DNA from: Ditylenchus dipsaci
Lineage: Eukaryota; Nematoda; Chromadorea; Rhabditida; Anguinidae
Assembly: GCA_004194705.1 (NCBI GenBank)
Contig: SADC01000242.1
Span: 1 to 64,000 of the forward strand
DNA length: 64,000 nucleotides
Reading direction: 5' to 3'
In this document: piece after piece, positions 11,101 to 23,100 of the stretch
How positions within the stretch are numbered: position 1 is the first letter of the stretch
Layout: the number at the start of each line of letters is the position of its first letter
The notes under the pieces: generated by a model
Told to the model about the DNA's origin: nothing
The model's database searches: none
What the model saw: only the letters and a program-made list of their open reading frames with translations
Translations under genes and position numbers: made by a program

Positions 11101-14100
11101 CTGTAAAAGTTCCCCCCCCTCGTTCAAATTAAAGGCGTCCGGGTAGTTTTCGGGGCTGTTTCAGAACTTACGTTTTTATGGGTGCTATAGTGGACATAAT
11201 AATCATCAACAAATTTATTCTTGAATGAAAGCTAGAAAGCAGGGCTACATTTTGAGTATAAAATTGTTTATGACCATGGCGGCGAAATTTACGAAAAAAA
11301 AACAAAAGTTCAAAAACAGTTTGTAAAATCTCCGAAATCTTGAATATTTTGTCAAAACTGTTGTCTTTTTTGGTAAATTTTGCCGTCATGGTCATAATGT
11401 AGCCCTGCTTTCAAGCTTTCCTTTAAGTATAAATTTGTAAATGATTATGTCCACTACAGCACATACACAACGTAAGTTCTAAAATAACTCCGGAAACTAA
11501 GGGGCACCCATTTATTTGGATCAGGGCAAACTTTTTCGAAAAAAAAATATTTTAAAAATTATGATCTGATATTTTTTCGTCAGGTAGATTCACGGTTAAA
11601 TCGTTTTGCGTAAAAAATAAAAGTTTAAAAATCCTCCTCAAATTCTCCCACTAAAGTCTGTCCTACTTTAAAGGACCATGCTCACGGTCATAATTGGGCG
11701 CCTTTAAAAAACCACCAACACCGCCGCCGGCAGCGAATTAATGTCTCTGAATTTTGACACCGCCGCCGGCTGCTCCTTTTTGAAAAAAATCAACTTCTTG
11801 AAAAATGACCAGACTCTAAATTTTTTGGATTTACCTCAAAACTCAGATTGGCTGGAGTTTAGAATGTGACCTTTTTCTAAAAATGGTCAAAATCAGTTTT
11901 TTTAGTTGTGTAACATTGTAAAAAATGCTCAGCATTCATTTTTATTGTTGGGAAAGCCAATTTTTCAAGCCTAAGCCTAAGGCTGAGCCTAAGGTTACTA
12001 GCTACCCGATTACACGCCTAAGCGGTACTTATGCGGTTCCCCCCCCCCCATATCGAAATTTTCCCAAAAACAGGTTTTAACCATTTCTAAGCAATTCTTA
12101 CACGTTAAAACGATAAAAACGTTGTTTCCGACCACATAAAAATACAGAAAAGGTTTTTTTCAATCAGACATTTTGACTTTTTCACATTTTTTACCTGCCT
12201 GCCTTCGGCAGGCACCCTAATTCAATAGGAAGCCCCTTTGGGGTACATTGTTCGGGCCAAGGGCTGACCCTTTATACACACCTGCCTGCCTTCGGCAGGC
12301 ACCCTAATTCAATAGGAAGCCCCTTAATTTCGATATGGGGGGGGGGGGGAACCGCATAAGTACCGCTTAGGCGTGTAATCGGGTAGCTAGTAACCTTAGG
12401 CTCAGCCTTAGGCTTAGGCTTGAAAAATTGGCTTTCCCAACAATAAAAATGAATGCTGAGCATTTTTTACAATGTTACACAACTAAAAAAACTGATTTTG
12501 ACCATTTTTAGAAAAAGGTCACATTCTAAACTTTAGCCCTCAGATTTTCAAAAGTTACCCTGTGAAATGGGTTTTGTAGCTCTTGAACTACGCTACAACA
12601 TAGTGCTCTAATTTTGCTGTAGCCTTAAACTTACAATTAAAATTTGGTCAGTTCAAGCGATAAAAATGCCTGTTGACACCTTAAAATGATCTCACGTGTG
12701 TTTGTAGCCAAATCATGGCTTTTCCAAAATATTCCAACAAAACTTTATATACTATTTGAAAGAGGATGAATAGGGCTGTACACCGAAATATATGCGCCAA
12801 TTTGGTACTTGGTCGTTTTGGTACGAAATTTTTTGTGCTGTTACCGCAAAATTTCTTACCGAAATAACCACGTATTAAAAAACCTCTTACCAAAATACCA
12901 TTTTTTGTGCTGTTACCATACTTGGACACGCAAAAAAAAGAGCGGCAGCGGCGAGCAGCGGGCTGCCAGAAAAACAGCGGCAGCGGCGGAAAAAGCGGCG
13001 GCCAACGGCGCGGCGAGCGGCGCCGCTCGTCCAAGTATGGCTGTTACCAAAAAATTTCTTACAAAAAATCTCCTGCCGTAAAAATTCTCACTAAAAAGTT
13101 TCGTACCAAAATGACCAAGTACCAAATTGGCGCGTATATTTCGGTGTACAGCCATGAATAGAGCTACAAAACCTGTGTTTTGAAATTTCTTATAGAAATA
13201 ATTTTACGTTCAATAACGAGCTCAAAGTTTGTCCGGGCACTTTTCTCGTACCCGGTGGCACCAGCCTTGGCCAATACGTCGGCGTTTTCAACTAGTTGAT
13301 GAACCGGAAACTGATCAACCGGTAGATGGTGGATTTGGTAGTTAATAAGCAGAAATTCCTAATCAACCGGTTGATTAACCAAAGAGCAATCAACCGGTTG
13401 ATGATGGATGTGGCGGTTGTTAAAATTAAGGCGTGGCCAAGTGATAAGTACCCAAACCACCTTCTGGCCACAGGAACTCAAGTTTGAGTTCAAATTAGGT
13501 CATCTCAAACTTTGAATTGACTTTGAAGCCTATTTAAACTTTTACATTATTCTATTTTGATATTGACCTTACCCTATTTAAACTCGAACCCGAGTTCCTG
13601 TGGCATTAGAAGAATTATACACTTTAGCTCACAAAGAGTTTTAAAATTTTCCCATTAAAAACGTACTCATTTCGTTGAGATTGGGAGCATAAAAAGCATC
13701 CACTTGGGCTGGTGATTGGTACCATAGGGACCTGTCTACTGGTCGCTTGAACCTCGCTAACTCATCCACTGTTCTGGCCAGTTTGATGCGCACTGTCAGG
13801 TGGAGAAGGGACTCGTCCTCCCCGTTCTGCTTCTATAACCACTAATTTTATTTTAACTGGAGTAATTCATTCAATAAAGCATACAAATCCCCAGTTAGCA
13901 GCCATCCAAGTGTCGTTAAAAAGTTGGGGAGGGTAGCCGGACTTGTATTCAATGCGGTTAGCTTTTAAGATGGCTCGCTTCCTGGTGGTAGCATCCATCC
14001 AGTGAAGTTGAGAGAGCTGTTTGGTGAAGGCATTCCTTAGGTAGGCCGTCATTTCAGTGACCTATAACAAAAAGTTGTGGGTTACTTAATTGAACTGAGA

Positions 14101-17100
14101 GCCACATGACTCAAACAGTTTTACTGCTCAGGTTACAATTAATTTCTCAAATTTACATAAGGTATTTTTAAAATTAATTTATTGTGGGTTTCATTAATAG
14201 GTTCTTATCCTTTATAGCGACCACCTTTAAAATTACTTTTTCACTGTTCATTTTGAGGTTCTGAAATCTTCTTTTTCATTGGATTTTTTGTTTTTAGAAC
14301 AATGAAGTTTTGTGACCTTCCGCGTGGTGATAAGGAAAGCGTCAAGTTCTTGAATGTTGTTAAAATATGTTGCTACCAAATTTTAAAGGTAGTCGCTATG
14401 AAGGATAAGAACCCATTGATAACATTGTATTGATTCTGAGCTTAATTTGAGCTGTATCCTAGGCAAAAAAACCCATTTTGGATTTTTTCGGTTCGAATGT
14501 AAAACATTTTCTAAGCCCGCAGTCTCGCCGGCACCCCTCATTTTTGACTAGGGTTTCAGAGTTAAGGCCATTTTTAATTGACAATTTCCCGATTTTTTAG
14601 AGGTTGAAAAATAAGCCAACATGCCGGCTTTTTAGAGGAGATACGGTACATACTTCGATAAGAAGATTCCGAAAAAATTGTCATCGGTAATTTCTACACT
14701 TCTAACCAATATTAGGGAGGCATACCTGCCCGTCACAGTGAAAAAAAGGCGTGGCAGAAATTTTCGTTTTCTCTTGAAAAAAAATTATAAGCGTTTTCGA
14801 CTAAAGTTTTCTGCCTATTTTTTAAAAATAGGACAGGTCATAAATATCAGATTTAACACGGAACGAGTCATAATAGGACGATTTTTTAAAAAATTGTTAG
14901 TCCCCACCTTAATCTGCCGTGTAACGCGCTGGTATTCTTAAAACATTTGAAATATGCCCTTTAAGGTAATAAATTTGAGGTTGGAGATTAGACTTAGCCT
15001 TTTTGTATTATAATGCAGATATAAAACCTTGTCAACAGCAAACTTTTCGTTAAAGAAGTTCTCCACAAATAGTTTGCCTACAGGCATGTCAAGCAGCAGA
15101 ATTGACAGCGAGATGCAATCTTCCCATCTAAAAATTTTTCAAATTTGATTGTATATAGAATACAACTTTAGAACCGTGTTTCGATCCCAATCAGAAAAAA
15201 AACTGGGTGCAGTCGGCTCTCTATATAAGGGACATCAAGGGACCGAATTCTCCGTGCGTTATAGAAAGCGTCTCCTGCAAAGTGGGTCTATTCAGGGCGA
15301 TTTGTACTAGCTCTGGCCAAATAAGCAAATTTTTTGGCCTTATTTAGAGCTGTACATTATATGGAGACCCCTTCTACAAAAAGTAGACAGGACAGCACCC
15401 TGCACTTGAGGCTTTACGAGTAAACAGTACCCAGTTCGTCAAACTAATGCCCAAATAAAAAGGTTTGTGCATTCGACGAGAAAACCTTCAAACTAGGAAT
15501 ACCCTAATCTAAAAACAACCTCTCAGGCATCGGCACATTAAACATGGCAGTCTGGTTGGCCTTGAAGTCATAGAAAGGTATCCGGAAAGAAGGTGGCAGA
15601 AATGGACTGAACCCCTGCACTATCCGCCAGCCTACGTAATTGGCTAGCGTCCGTTTGGAGGTGGAGTTGAGCAGTTTCTGAACTTTTTTGAAGAAATCCA
15701 CCTCTCGAATAATAACTGTATCATTTGGCTGGATGTCAACTATGTCTTCAAATGTGCGCTTTAAGTAGGCCTCAAAATCTATCTGAGAAAATAAATATCA
15801 CTAAATATAACGCTAGTTAAATTGAAATCACCACCAAGGGGAAGGCCTCTTTCAACTGATGTATTTGGAAAGGATTGTTGGACCGGACTGGATCTCGTCG
15901 TACAGTCTCATCTGCTGATTGCTTCACTAATTTGATTTCCAGCTCCACCACTTCACGCATTTCCATATAGGCTGTGGCTGGATTAGCACCTTAAAATTGG
16001 CTTTAATTACAAATATAGTGAAACCCTCTTAGCTTCTATCCTGCCCTGGGATCCTCTTGATTAAGATTCAACATATACATTTTTTTAAACTAGTTTGGAA
16101 ATCGCGATAATTCTACCAATGAATTTAGCTCTTAATTAAAAACAGTAGAGCTTCGATATAACACTAACCCAACAGAGGGTGTCTAATAATCGAGAGGTTG
16201 TGCATTTTTACGTCAAAATATTCCTAGTTTTTTAAACACTCGAAGAAAGACTTTTTGGGCTATGCAGTCGACCCTCGTTAAACCGGCACCCCCTCAAGTT
16301 TGTTTTTGCCTAGAGTCTGACACTTTTTTACCTCAATTTAAGCTTATAAAATGGTTAAAAGGAAATTTTCGGGTGCCACGTTTTCGAACAACTGTAAGCA
16401 AGTCTTATAATAAAATATGTCTATTGTTGAACAAAAAAACCAACCCATTTTAATGGCAGTCTCAATAATAAGTTGAGTGTAGTTGCGCACCATGGAATCA
16501 TTCATCCCACTGAGATAGGGCCAACGAGAACCGATCCCCCACTTGGGTTGATCAAGCTAAAACCAGTTTTGTTGAAAAATTAATCGCATTTGAAAAAAGA
16601 GCAGGAAAATGGAGCAACCTCAATGATGGTCACTGAGCTGTTCTTCGGATCGTGTGTGATGGTAAGTTCGATGAGCAGAGCTGAAACGCCGGTTTTGTTG
16701 AGCACCTCGGCCATGTATTCCCCCAGCCGTATGTGAATGGGGACCAGTTGTTGTGGTGCTGCTTATTTCCTTGTTCAGTATCGAGCACAGGCCAACCACC
16801 CACAGTTTCGAGCAGGGAAATCAGCGCTTCTTTTCCTATTGCTTCAGATTTGTCTGAATATTGTTTTTGGAAATGACATCAAAGAGGCTCACCAAAAAGA
16901 CTCACTTTCGTCCAAACACTGCCTGTAATAGTCTCGAGCAAACCTGTCCCAAGGTTTTTCACCGGTGGTTGGAGTCTGAAAATAAAACCTCATTGCAAAA
17001 GATGCAAATAATTAGCTGAATTCACCTCTTCCAACACCTGCTTTACTTGTTTATGCAAGATGGTTTGCGCATCTATGATGGTGTGCCTAATAGGTCGACT

Positions 17101-20100
17101 GGCTGGCAATTCTCTGGACAGAGGGTAATTTCCACAAGCGAACTCATAAAAATCATCACAGGGATCCGCCTATAAAGTCGGAATTTTTTGGGTTGTAGGT
17201 ACTTCCCCCCGTCAAATTATTCATATTCCGCCAAATAAATTTTTTACCCCTCAAATTTGAATTTCAAGCAAAATATTCATTCACCCCGTCAAATTTGAAT
17301 TTTAGTGAAATACTGCAGTAAATTTTGTGGGAATCCGAATTTATAGTAAAAAAATGACTTGGATTGCTCAGAATCTCACCCCGGAGTCGCCAGAATCCCC
17401 TGAAAGTTGGTTTCTTGGGGGTTGACTGAAGTGGGGGGGGGGAGGGTGGTTGGAATTACTTTTTGCGAAAATTCGATTGGGAGTATCAGAATTCCAGTCC
17501 GACGGGCTTAATCGCTCAGAATTTCAGATTTATGGTGGTTTTGAGTGATCTAGGGTGGAATTCTGAGCAATTAAGCTCATCTGACTGGAATTATGATTCG
17601 CAGAATAAAATTTTCGCAAAATTTAAACCCCCCCCCGTCCCCTTCAGTCGGTTATACGACACTTGCGGCCCGACACTTAAAAGGTCCAGAAAAGCAATTT
17701 AAAAATGGTTGAAGGGTTGTACTGGGAGAGGAAAGCAATAATACAGGGGCTACGTATTAAGTAACTTATTTGGCTGCTTCGACATTTTTTTCAACATAGG
17801 ACTTGGCGAAAAGAGTCTCTATATGAATTTTATGATCAAGCGTACTTCTCGGAATCATGTCTAAGGTAGGTGAGTGCGCGCATCTTTGACTCTTAAGCCC
17901 TTGGCCCTCTTCGGGGGCGCAGGGGGCTCGGGGACTTGGAGTTGAGATGCGCACACCCACATACCTTAGACACAAATCACTCGAAAGTGACTCTGGATGC
18001 ATGAAAAAGCATCCATACCAGAGTTATTTATGCGGTAGACCCCAGTATTCAAAACGATGTTCAACATCTTTGTTTTTTGCCCGAAAAGTATTTTTCCTCC
18101 TGTTACAAGACCGGGCCAAAGGGCCAGCCATCCATTCATTCAGCCTAGCACTCAAAAAGTGCTTGGCTCAGGCGGAAAGCCAGCGAATCGAAAATTCCAC
18201 CACCAAGTATCGGGCTGCAAATGTTGGGCCGCAAGTGTCGGGCCGCATGTGTCGGCCGCAAGTGTCGGCCGCAAGTTTCCTTCAAGTTACCCTTCAGTCA
18301 ACCCCAGAAAAACCAACTTTCAGGGGCTTCTAGCCACTCCGGGTGGGATTCTCAATTTGAGCATTTTTTTGTATCAATTAACATTTCATGACTTTCTTAT
18401 GGCTGGAGAGGATGTCGACAATTTTGGGTCATCTGTAGGGGTAGAGGCACCTATCCAAGTGGAGGTAGCTAGGCAGTGGTGCTCATGTAGTGTTAAAGTA
18501 GGACAGAGACTTTAGGGGGGGGGGTGGTTTTAACTAGAAAATGGGATTTTTCGAGCCTCAGATAATTTTATTTTCCTTTTTAACCTCTAATTTTATTTAC
18601 GTCAAACGACATTACCGCAAATCCACCCGACGAAAAACACATCAGGTCAACATTTCAAAATAACTTTTTTTGTAAAAATTTGCCTTGATCCAAATCAGGG
18701 GCATTCTGGTAGTTTTCGGAACTGTTTCAGAACTCACATTTTTATAAGGGCTCTTATAGACATGATTATCAACATGTCTATACTCAAAATGACGCCAGAA
18801 AGCAATGTTACATTTTAAGTATAAGGTCGTATGATTATGCCTACAAAATTTCAAATACAAGGATGACCCTAAATTGGATCACGGCCAATTTTTTAGAAAA
18901 AAAAATTTAGGCGCTACTATGATATACCCCCCCAAAAACAGCTACTATGATATACCCCCCCAATCCATGGACCTACTATGATATACCCCCCCCAAAAATC
19001 AAGATTTTGGGAGTGGTCAAAACATATTTTTAAGCAATAATTTCGCCATAAAAGGTCCAGAAAAGCAATTAAAATAGGGTTCAAGGGCTGTATTGGGAGG
19101 GGAAGGGACAAAACAGGGGCCACTTCTATAGTGCCTATAAGTACCAAAGAGTATTAATTCTCTTAGCGTTGAAGTCACTTTCAAACCCAGCCACTTGTGG
19201 TGCACGTAATAGTATAAGGACTCGAAATGATCGGACCGATCAGCCGGGTGGATCCCGATGGTTGTCGTGTAAATTTTGGACGGCTGAGCCTCTGGCTCGT
19301 AGCCCCAGGCCTGATGAGGGGGTAAACCCTTTTCGGTCGCAAAATCAAAGATGTTGAACATAGTTTTGAATACTGGGGCCTACCGCATAAATAACTCTGG
19401 TATGCATGCTTTTTCATGCATCCAGAGTCACTTTCGAGTGATTTGTGTCTAAGGTATGTGGGTGTGCGCATCTCAACTCCAAGCCCCAAGCCCCTGCGCC
19501 CCCGAAGGGGGCGCAGGGGCTTGAGAGTTAGAGATGCGCGCACGCACTTACCTTAGACATGATTCCGAGAAGTACACTTGATCATAAAATGCATATAAAG
19601 TCTATTTTTGCCACGGCCCGAGTTGAAAAACATGGTAAAGCAGCTAAAAAAAGTGGCCCCTGTATTATTCCCTTCCCCTCCCAATACAGCCCTTAACCCT
19701 TTAAAAATTGTATTTCTAGTCTTTTCATAGCAATATTACTGCATAAAAATGGGTTTCAGACCCTTCAAAAAAACCGAGTTTTTGGGGGGGTATATCATAG
19801 TAGGTCCGATTTTTGGGGGGGGGGGTATATCAAAGTAGCTTTTTTGGGGGGGTATATCATAGTAGCGTCAAAATTTATTTCAAAATTTTGATCTAATGTG
19901 TTTTTGTCGGGTGGGTTCATGGTAACATCGATTGATGTAAAAAAAATTATTGGGTTTAAAAAAAAATTAAATTAACTTAAAGGACCATATTTGTTGATGC
20001 AAATGAAAATTTGGCAAATTCAAATGCGCGCGGGACACTTCTCTTTCGTCCCGCACTCTACTCTTTGGAGTTATTTCGAGCGACTCAAAAGAGTACAATG

Positions 20101-23100
20101 AGAGACGAAAGAGAAGTGTCCCGCGCGCATTTGAATTTGTCGAATTCTCATTTGCATCAATAAGTATGGTCCTTTAAGGTCGCAAAATCCCATTTTCTAG
20201 TCAAAATACTAAACCACCTGAGCATTGGATACCTGGATGTCCTACGGGCTACGAAACTACTCAAGAACTGGGGTTTCTGCAAGTCAAACCATTACCAAAC
20301 CGTGTTCAGGACACAATTCTGGATAGGGTATACTAATTTTTACTTACTTTTGGCTAAAATTCAAAATTTTGGATTGTGGAGGTGAATACCTATTTAGGGG
20401 AGGTGCCAGGTAGTGCCCTACCCACCTTGAGAATTACTGGTCTTATAATGAATATTTTATGACCTTTTTTTAAAGGGGGGGGGTTCTACGGCTACTTTCT
20501 GACATCAGCTACTACTTCACTTCACATACATTTTTTTACATATTTTGTTATGTTATCTCGGATGTTTTCACATCGTTTTGTAGCTGAGATTTTTCTCTTT
20601 CAATTCAGTGGTCAAACACCCTGATTGAAAATGGTTTTTGAGAAAATCACAGCAAACTCACACTAAAAACCGTAGTTTTTTAGCTGTGTGTTTTTAGTGG
20701 ATTTTCACCTTATATTTGGTGTAAAAGAGGAAAGATAGGAAACAAAATGGTGTGAAAACATCTGAGATAGGAAAACAAAATATGTGAAGTGAAGTAGCAG
20801 TCGATGTCAAAAAGTAGCCGTAGAAGTCCCCACCCCCTTTAAGAAAAAAATAATGTGGCACTAGGTGAATTCATCTACACCGAATTCATCTACACCGAAT
20901 TCATCTACACCTAATTCATCTACATTTTGTCATTCTGTTTGTAACCTTTCATAAGAGTTTCTAAGGGCATTAAGTGAATTGCCCTACAGTAAATTCCCCC
21001 ACGGTAAATTCCCCCACAGTAAATTCCCCCACAGTAAATTGAATTCATCAGGTGGTTATTCCCACTTCGGATAGCCTATAGATTCTATAAGTGGTTAACT
21101 TACCCACCCTACGGTTTACTTACCATATACGTTATTTATCTTCTAATCTTGGGTTATAAAAACCCTGATACAAAAGCATGGAATATTCGAGTGCTAATCG
21201 AGACAGGAGAGCCAACAACAAGTAATGGAATCGAGTCTTTCAATGGTCAAATGATCCGGACTATGGCAGCATCTCATCCGACAATCTGGAAGCTTATTGA
21301 AGGGCTCCGAAAGGAATTTGCTTTGTCTCAGCAGCGAGTAGCGGCATATTATGCAGGCGAGAACACACCAAGAAGAGGTATTGCTTATCGACATGCAAAT
21401 GAGCGGATCAAAAAGGTTGTTGGCCGCTACCATGAGTTTCCAACAAAGGTGGACTTTTTGAAAGCGATTGCAATTAATCTAGGAAGTGTAACCATTAACT
21501 CTTCAAATTTATTGCAAGGTATTTTTTTAGACTAAGTCATAGCTTTAGTCTAGTTTTAGTGCTTGCCGACGAATGCGACCTTGATTGTCGTGGAAAAAAC
21601 GAGGCGAAAAAGTCCAAGAAATCCTTCGATCTGCTGGACGTTATATCTCTGAATGGCAAGCTTATTTTTGAAGATCTTTTAATTCTGCTTGATCTTTAGA
21701 TGAAAATGTTTTTTTTGATGCTTCTTTTGATGAGATTGGTGCAAGCAGATTCCAAATGATTATAGGACAGCGGGACATTAAGCGACTTCAACCAAAAGAG
21801 TGGCTGAACGATAAAATTATCGACTACTATTTGAAGCTCATCATGGAGCGAAGTAATGAGAACTCGGAGCTGCCAAGGGTGAATTTTCACTGTGATCTTT
21901 ACATGTTCTATTTTTCGTTTTGAGGACTACGCTTTCGATTCGCTTTTTTACACGCAGCTTGTGGAAAAGGGGTCGATGGTGATGCTTGACCAAAGTGTTT
22001 GGCGAACCGTACACTCATTCCGCTACGATATTCTTTTGGTGCCGATTCACACAATTGATCACTGGTCTCTTGTGGTATACTTTTTTTTTTCAAGTTGATA
22101 ATCCTACATTTCCAAAAATTAGGTCGTTGATATGATTAAACAAAAGATCCTGTACTACGATTCCTTACGTGTCGATGGCACTAAACACCTCAATTTGCTG
22201 AAGTAAGAAACTGGAAACTTTTCAAATGTTTTCACCCCGAAATTGTTTTAGGGAGTTTCTAAAGAAGTTTTCTGAGCGAACTGGTATCTCAGGTCTGGAA
22301 AGTTTGACTTGGTCGGGTCTTTGCATGAAAGTAAATAATCCAAACTTGATTATTTTATTTTAATGAAATTTGATTTCAGGAGTTACCACGACAGCTCAAC
22401 AGTGACGACTGCGGCGTATTTACGTGCGTCTTTGCAGAGCGGGCATCTCGAAATGGTTCGATGGAATTCGAAGCTAAAGAAATGGATGCTTTCCGCAAAA
22501 TAATCACTGAAGAAATATTAGCTGGAAAATTGTCTTTTACGTGATGCTATCTTTTTGTTCACATTTATCTCTTATTTCGTTGATTGTTATTTTACACAGG
22601 AGCCTTCTGAGAAAATAAAACGGATAGTTTGACTAGGTTTATTAGAGGCGCGGACAAAGCTTTGGGGTGTAGGTTAATGTGTAGCCATTTTGTATTAGTA
22701 ATAAATCGGTACGTACGTGTTATGTCCTTGTATGTCAACTCGTTCAGCTAAGTTTAAGATTTTAAAAAATCTGGTGTAATGGGCATTTTTGATGTGGTGG
22801 GGACTTTGCTTGCCCCATAGATCAGATTACATTTTGCTTGAAAAAAAGGCGAGGTTGCTTTTCCAATAGATTTGGTGCTGTGAGAAAATTTATCGTCACT
22901 CGCGTAGCTATACTTGTTTTTGTTGATCATTTTAACTGTGATTCTTAAGAACCTTCTTCATAAAACGAAACATGCATCTACTCTGAAAAGTAATGAATAA
23001 GGTTTACTTCCAGTACATCCTACAAAGTATAATCTGACCGCTAAAGACCCTTTGAGAGTCAAAGCCGTGACTAGAATTCTCGTAAGAAAAGGAAAATTTA

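Noticed and set aside
12809..13161. Overlapping Ala/Arg/Ser-rich frames on both strands
   Set aside because: They derive from the GCGGC-repeat insert of a palindromic element.
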